This document shows, piece by piece, positions 59,101 to 64,000 of a DNA stretch of 64,000 nt (positions are counted from its first letter, which is position 1; every line of letters starts with the position of its first letter). The stretch is from Mortierella alpina (lineage: Eukaryota > Mortierellomycota > Mortierellomycetes > Mortierellales > Mortierellaceae). A program made the position numbers and the translations under genes. The notes below the pieces were generated by a model, which did not search any database, was not told the DNA's origin, and was given only the letters and a program-made list of their open reading frames with translations. The stretch lies in the NCBI GenBank assembly GCA_029449245.1, contig JANATF010000004.1, positions 1,178,001-1,242,000 of the forward strand, written 5' to 3'.

Positions 59101-59479
59101 AGCGGGAAGGGAGAGCCATGATGGCCTTGCTGGCCTCATCTGCTGCGTCGCGGATGGAGACGACCTTGTCGGCATACCCATCCAGGACCTTGGGCACGAG
59201 GGGGATCAGGTACGGCTCGCCTGGCTGGCCCACGGCTTTGCTGACCTGAGCGAGGATCATGTAGGCGGTTTCCCTGTAGGCCGGCTGCTTCTTGTTTTCA
59301 AGCAAGGAGGTCAGGGTCTTGATGAGCTGGGAATCGTGGAACGTGGCGACAAGGCCGAGTCTTTTGACCTCGTCGGCGACCTTGACGGCATGCGCCTTTC
59401 TGGCGTCGGTCGAGGTCTGGGCTTGAGTGGCCTTGATGAGGTCGCCGAGCACGTTGGTTGGCGCAGTATGCTCAGACAT
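56127..59479 (-). CDS. YEF3: Translation elongation factor 3 (eEF3)
   Basis: eEF3 is the fungal ABC-family ATPase that helps release E-site tRNA and load aminoacyl-tRNA during elongation. Exons 59479-58988, 58859-58791 and 58700-56127 encode 1,044 aa, the same length as yeast eEF3. N-terminal HEAT repeats (VPKVLDGYADKVVSIRDAAD, VLSASMWSTRPEVRVEATKA) are followed by ABC1, with Walker A GPNGVGKST about 471, LSGGWK about 555 and LLLDEPTNHLD about 576. ABC2 has GPNGAGKST about 712, LSGGQK about 902 and LVLDEPTNYLD about 922. The chromodomain-like insertion lies between the two ABC2 halves. The basic tail (RKELKDKQKRRAAAKAR) ends in an acidic SDSEDDL and is shorter than in yeast. Two introns sit in the HEAT region. 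Confidence 0.97.
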
Positions 59480-59852
59480 GACTATGCTGTTTTTGTTTGT
59501 TGCCCGAGGAGAAAAAGTGGAATGAGGACGGAATGGAATCTAAAAGAGAGCGAAAGCGACGAATGCGAGCGATGGAGAGAGAGCGAGATCCAGTGAATGG
59601 AAGTTGGGGGGTGGGGCAGAGACAGCGAAGACGAGGTGGTGGAAAAAGAGGCGACGAGCGAACAGCGAACAGCGAAAGGTGGGGAAGGTGGAGGCGAGAG
59701 GACAAAGACGAGAACGGGAGAGAGAAGAGGTGTGGCAGGCGAGGCTAGCGGAGCGGGCTGTTAAATGCGATCAAGTGCGATGGGGACGGGCTTCGCAAGG
59801 ACGCATGGGTGCGGATGGGGCGGATGGGGAACGCACCCGTGTGCACGCTGTC

Positions 59853-59862
59853 TTTTTATAGC
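59853..59862 (-). promoter_or_regulatory. TATA box of the eEF3 gene
   Basis: TATAAAAAGA on the minus strand lies about 375 bp upstream of the eEF3 ATG. The sequence between is C/T-rich in the sense of the gene, consistent with a leader. Confidence 0.6.
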
Positions 59863-61698
59863 CTGCGGGGCCACCGCCGTCGATGCAGCGGGTCTGAGTT
59901 CATTCCCTCCACTCCCTCCACGCCCTCGCTCCCTCGCTCCCTTGCCTCCCCTGTGCTGTAGCCCAGGGGATGTCCGCCATATCGCTTAGCTCCATGGGTC
60001 CAACTAGAGCGCGCTTGGCCACACGGGTCCAATTGACTCGATTACAATACGCGCTCCTTTTTCCTCTCTCCTTCCTCTGTCTCTCTCTCGCTTGGTTGCA
60101 CACGTCCTCTGCCTTTTGCTAATTCGGAAAGAGGTCATTGCCGCGACAAAAAGAGGATGGCATTGTTTCATGATGCCGTCCGGGTCATAGCAGCGCTTTT
60201 GTCTCGACTTGTCCTGCCGCTTGTCGTCTGTCCCTGTGTCATCTTGGATCGTGCCTTGGCGATTGCCTATGCCTTTTGCCCTGCGCCTTGGTGCTCTTGT
60301 CATTTCATTAGCTCAAACGCGCTCCATTGCTTTGGCGATGCAAGACTCAATGTCTTTATAGCCAAGGTACTCAAGGGCTACACAGGAGGTTGCTGTTGTA
60401 AGCCAAGCGACAATGCGAGTGCTATCCTTGCTCCTGATGAATGGCTCATATAGTCGAATCTGGGGCCATGGTTGGCGAGCGCCCACTTGCACTGCTTTTA
60501 TAGGTAATTTTTTCTCGATCTCTTTTCATGTCTTTTCATGTGTCCCAAATTAGTGTCGGCAACCATGAACTGGCTCCTTCGCCAATGAACCTTCATTGAT
60601 TTTTTAAATTCGTCTGGGGGACGTGAACCTTCGCAGCAACCCCGGGCCATGCAACCATGTGTTCTCTCTAATCATCACGGGCGGGACTATTGTTATCCAA
60701 CTCAATGGTCTTGATTTTTGAATGGAATGGGTCTCCACGGGACATTTTACAATAGCCCAACTCGAGGTCCAAAGGAGTCTTATCAAAAAAAAAGTCCATA
60801 GAAAGCTAACAACCAGACACGAGAATGTTGAAAGGAGAGGCCATGGCCGTCTGTTATGCGTGTCTGTGGTTGAAAAAACAATAAGAAAGGAGGTTGAGCA
60901 AGATTAGCTTTATGCCACGGGTGGGGGGTGAAGGTCCAATCCGCGCACACCTTGCGATAGCATGGTCAATGCTCCTGTGTTCGTTTTCTTTTTTCGCTCT
61001 CTTGTGCTGTTCGTAACCCCGAAACAACAAGGACCAGCCTCTGTTGGATCGGACTTTCAAGATAAAGAACGCACAGGGCAAGAGAGAGTGAAAGTGTAAG
61101 AGAGCCCCTTCTTTCTGAGGAGTATGAAGTATACCGTCGGCCCACATGTGTTTGTTATCCAATGGCCAAGGGAGTGGCGAGGAGCACAGAGCACGAAGGT
61201 TCAGGAACGCACACGGAGCACTGGACTAAAAAAACACATCACAGATCCGACATTGTCGATCGCTCCCAGTACCCTATCACACCCGATAGTCTAGCATACC
61301 ACACACCTTCTCACTGCCTCAGTCCTGCTCACTTTTACGATTGCTTTATCGTCCAAGTGTCTGATGGTCTGTCTAAAGGAAAGGGCACTTGATAGCCGAC
61401 CATTTCCCTCCTGCGAGGGATGGTAAAATGATAGGCCATCGGCATGCACCATCTGCAGACGGGAAATGGACAGAATATGCAAACAAGTACCAAAAAGCTG
61501 CTGGCTATTTTTGCTCAGCTATGAGGGACACATGTCATTTCGGAACAATGGTCTCTGACAGCTCGATTTACAAAGGGGGAATGTCCAAAACTTGCTCTGC
61601 TTTGAAGGTGCAAAGCATGGTTATTGTTAGAATGCAGGATGCCTTTCTTTTTTTTACTTTATGACATGGATATAAATTACAAAGAAGTACTAGCATTC
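59863..61698. other. Gene-free region between eEF3 and panB
   Basis: A 98-codon hydrophobic, Cys-containing frame at 60157-60453 (+) has no homologue I recognise and no splice context. Otherwise I see only A/T runs and short frames. Confidence 0.45.
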
Positions 61699-63491
61699 TT
61701 AAGCGGTTCCTGCAACAGCCTCAGCTTGACCAGACGCGCCAGTCTTTTGTTGCTCCTCCGCAGCCTTCTCTTGCGCAATCATGCGCATGAAGCGGTTCAG
61801 CTCTTCCTGTGGCATAGGATAGCAGTGCTCCTCAGCTGGGAATGCTCCCGACTTGACATCGGCGCTGAACTCGCGAAGGGCACCCACAATCTCGTCAGCG
61901 AGGTTGCGGTATGTCTTGCAGAAGCGAGGGACACGGCCATAAAGACCCAACATATCTTGCTGAACCAAAACCTGGCCAGAGCAACCGGCGCCGGCACCAA
62001 TGCCAATGGTAGGGATGGAAAGAACATTGGTGATGTGTCTGGCAACAGGCTCGGGGACGGCCTCGAGGACGATAGCATAGCAGCCAGCCTTCTGGAGAGC
62101 CAATGCATCCTCGAGCATGGCCTTGGCCTTGGCCACGGTCTTGCCTTGAACCTTGTATCCACCCAAGCTGGCCTGGCGCTGGGGAGTGAGGCCGATGTGG
62201 CCGAGCACAGGGATACCGACCTGGGTCAGGCGAGCAATGGTAGGGGCCATTTCCTTACCGCCCTCCAACTTGACAGCCTCGGCCTTGCCCTCCTTCATGA
62301 CCCGCACGGCATTGTTAACAGCCTGGTCGGGGTTGGTCTCGTACGTGCCAAAGGGCATGTCAGCTACCAGGAAGCTGGAGCGGTTACCACGGGCGACTGC
62401 CCTGCAGTGATGCAGCATCTCATCCAGGGTGATCTCGGATGTGGAGGTATAGCCGAGGGCAACCATCGCGAGAGAGTCGCCGACGAGGGTCATGTCAATG
62501 CCCGCCTTGTCGACCAAAGTGCCCGTGGGGAAGTCATGGGCGGTCATCACCGTGATAGGCTCCCGACGCTTGTAGAGCTTGCGCAGGGTTGCAAGTGTGA
62601 CCTTTGGACGGACTGAGGGTTCAAAAGAGAGACAGAGAGCGTGGATGAGAACCTCATGGTAATGTACATAAGGATATCGAGAAAGAGATATATATATATG
62701 ATCGATGGCTCCCATTCTTATTGTATCACAGAGTGGCGGAGTTGAGCCATCGGTCACCATGGGAACTGCCAAACTCTAACAGGAAACAGGATCATGGCAA
62801 GTGTGGGGTAGCATAGGCACAGAACAACGCACACTCCATCTCCCGAATCGTGGGACATTGCTATTTGTGTCCAGACATATGCGCGATAGCAACAACGGAA
62901 AAGAAAGCAACTTGCGCCTTCGCCCACATCACATCATACTATACGATGATGGACTAGACATGGCTGCACAGACTTGGAGCAGTGTCTCAAGCAGGTTGTC
63001 GAAAAGGAAAGGGGCATGTACAGCAGCACTCTCTTCATAAAACCCGACCGTACCATCACAAATGCAGGAACGACTCTTGTACTATGGCGAAGCACTCTGA
63101 TTTCTTTCTGCTATCTCTTCGTGCCACCCTCCCCCCCTTTTTTTCACTTAAACCCTTCGCACACATGCCTTTGGAGTGGAGCACATGTGAATAAGGTATG
63201 TGTTTGCTGGCCAAACAGACAAACATTCACGCTGAATTAATTTCCCCCAGGAGTGACATCTGCTTTAGGCTTACCGTGATGATGATCGGCTTCGGCTGGC
63301 CTTGAGCTGTAGCTGCGCATCTGCAGCCCATGATTCATCTTGACGGGGGCGGACCATTGCTGCTGCTGGGGGCGCACTTGCTGGGCCACCTTGAGGACCG
63401 AGCACACGGCGAGGCCGGCAGGAGCTGATCGAGGGACGCTTGAGAGCACCTTGCTTCGGACTTGGGTGGCGATTCTTGAGGACATGGACAT
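61699..63491 (-). CDS. panB: 3-methyl-2-oxobutanoate hydroxymethyltransferase (ketopantoate hydroxymethyltransferase)
   Basis: This enzyme adds a one-carbon unit from 5,10-methylene-THF to alpha-ketoisovalerate, the first committed step of pantothenate and CoA synthesis. Exons 63491-63275 and 62612-61699 encode 376 aa. Exon 1 is rich in Arg, Ser and Ala (MSMSSRIATQVRSKVLSSVP, later MRSYSSRPA), a mitochondrial targeting peptide. Exon 2 starts VRPKVTLATLRKLYKRREPI. It shows VMTAHDFPTG, DMTLVGDSLAMVALGY, EAVKLEGG, GHIGLTPQ, VLEAVPEPVA and IGIGAGAGCSGQVLVQQDMLG, matching the PanB family. The intron (62613-63274, 662 nt) is far longer than others in the window, with GTAAGC and CCCTCAG ends. An in-frame ATG inside it, at 62772, could start a form without the leader. 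Confidence 0.93.
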
Positions 63492-64000
63492 GGTTTTTTT
63501 TTCTTGGGGTGAAAAACAAAGTTGTGGGGTATAAACAGGTGAGGTGTAGAGTGGACCGGGGAGGAAGGCAACGAGAAGCTAGAGTGCTAAGCTGGTTGAA
63601 GATCGATAGACAGACCGGGAGTGAGAGAGAACGAGAGAGAGTGGAGAGAAAGAGAGGGAAGGGTGGAGCAGCAGAGTGTGAATGATATTTTATAGTGCAG
63701 ACGAAGGACGGGCCGAAGTAGCTGTACAGCTGTTTTTCTGAAGACAGGCAGGTCTGGTCAATGGAAGCGGTGATTCTCCTTCGCAGCCAGCGAAATCACT
63801 AACCGAGCAGCTGTGTTTCTGTCGCTTTGGATCCCTTGAATCCGCCCAGCAGATGACAATGTGCAAAGCAGATTAGCCGCTGGATCAATGGCCTGACTTT
63901 GGCCTTTGTTTTTCTTTTCTTTTTTTTTTCTTCGGCTGCCCAAAAGGGAACAGACGCAGGTGTACGTGTCCACGTACGGCTGCTTGGTTATCGTCCGATC
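63492..64000. promoter_or_regulatory. panB promoter and leader
   Basis: TATAAAATA on the minus strand at 63686-63694 lies about 200 bp upstream of the panB ATG. The interval is C/T-rich on the gene strand (AG-rich on +, 63600-63660). Nothing further is seen to the window end. Confidence 0.6.

Noticed and set aside
60157-60453. 98-codon hydrophobic frame with several Cys
   Set aside because: Could be a small membrane protein, but nothing besides openness supports it.
61624-62616. 330-codon open frame on the + strand
   Set aside because: It is exactly antisense to panB exon 2; the minus-strand product is a full family match, so this is a codon-bias shadow.

Overview
The window reads as nuclear DNA of a filamentous fungus. 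Genes are split by many short GT-AG introns, mostly 80 to 120 nt. Leaders are pyrimidine-rich, TATA boxes lie upstream of several genes, and the ATP-dependent elongation factor eEF3 and a fungal C14 sterol reductase are both encoded. The gene mix (Derlin, Mios, an FHIP-type protein, a family of serine-rich-tailed multi-pass proteins) suggests an early-diverging lineage, most likely Mucoromycota/Mortierellomycotina. That placement is inference from memory of gene families, not a computed phylogeny.

Layout. 1-2914: the 3' part of a Derlin gene (+) tail-to-tail with ERG24 (-). 2915-10586: a gene-poor stretch dominated by an eight-copy tandem array with a period of about 585 bp (about 3600-8180). 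10587-11552: an orphan multi-pass membrane protein (-). 12588-16328: a ten-exon gene (-) joining an atypical homeodomain, a TFIIS-N/LW domain and a PP1-docking motif, resembling PNUTS and plant LUMINIDEPENDENS. It is divergent from GDA1 (16957-18802, +), followed by an FHIP-family endosome-transport gene (19154-23096, +).

23198-31265: two almost identical genes for secreted Gly/Tyr-rich proteins, in inverted orientation, flank a gene-free stretch and a Zn2Cys6 + AT-hook regulator (28292-30211). 31631-37524: an alpha/beta hydrolase (-), an O-fucosyltransferase-like protein (+) and a Ded1-type DEAD-box helicase (-). 37855-42262: the GATOR2/SEAC subunit Mios in ten exons (-). 43156-44789: a single-pass membrane protein with a cytosolic PPxY motif. 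45389-46319: a small Ecl1-like zinc protein and two tRNA genes (Ser-UGA on -, Arg-UCU on +). 47175-53755: a tandem pair of paralogous seven-helix-like proteins (-). 56127-59479: eEF3 (-). 61699-63491: ketopantoate hydroxymethyltransferase with a mitochondrial-type leader (-).

Most genes are conserved housekeeping functions: ER quality control, sterol synthesis, Golgi nucleotide recycling, endosome motility, TORC1 nutrient signalling, translation, CoA synthesis. They do not form one pathway. The less-explained parts are the 585-bp array, the homeodomain/LW/PP1 protein, the inverted Gly/Tyr-rich gene pair and the tandem membrane-protein pair. All exon joins were made by eye from splice consensus and reading-frame continuity; every complete multi-exon model given here sums to a multiple of three.
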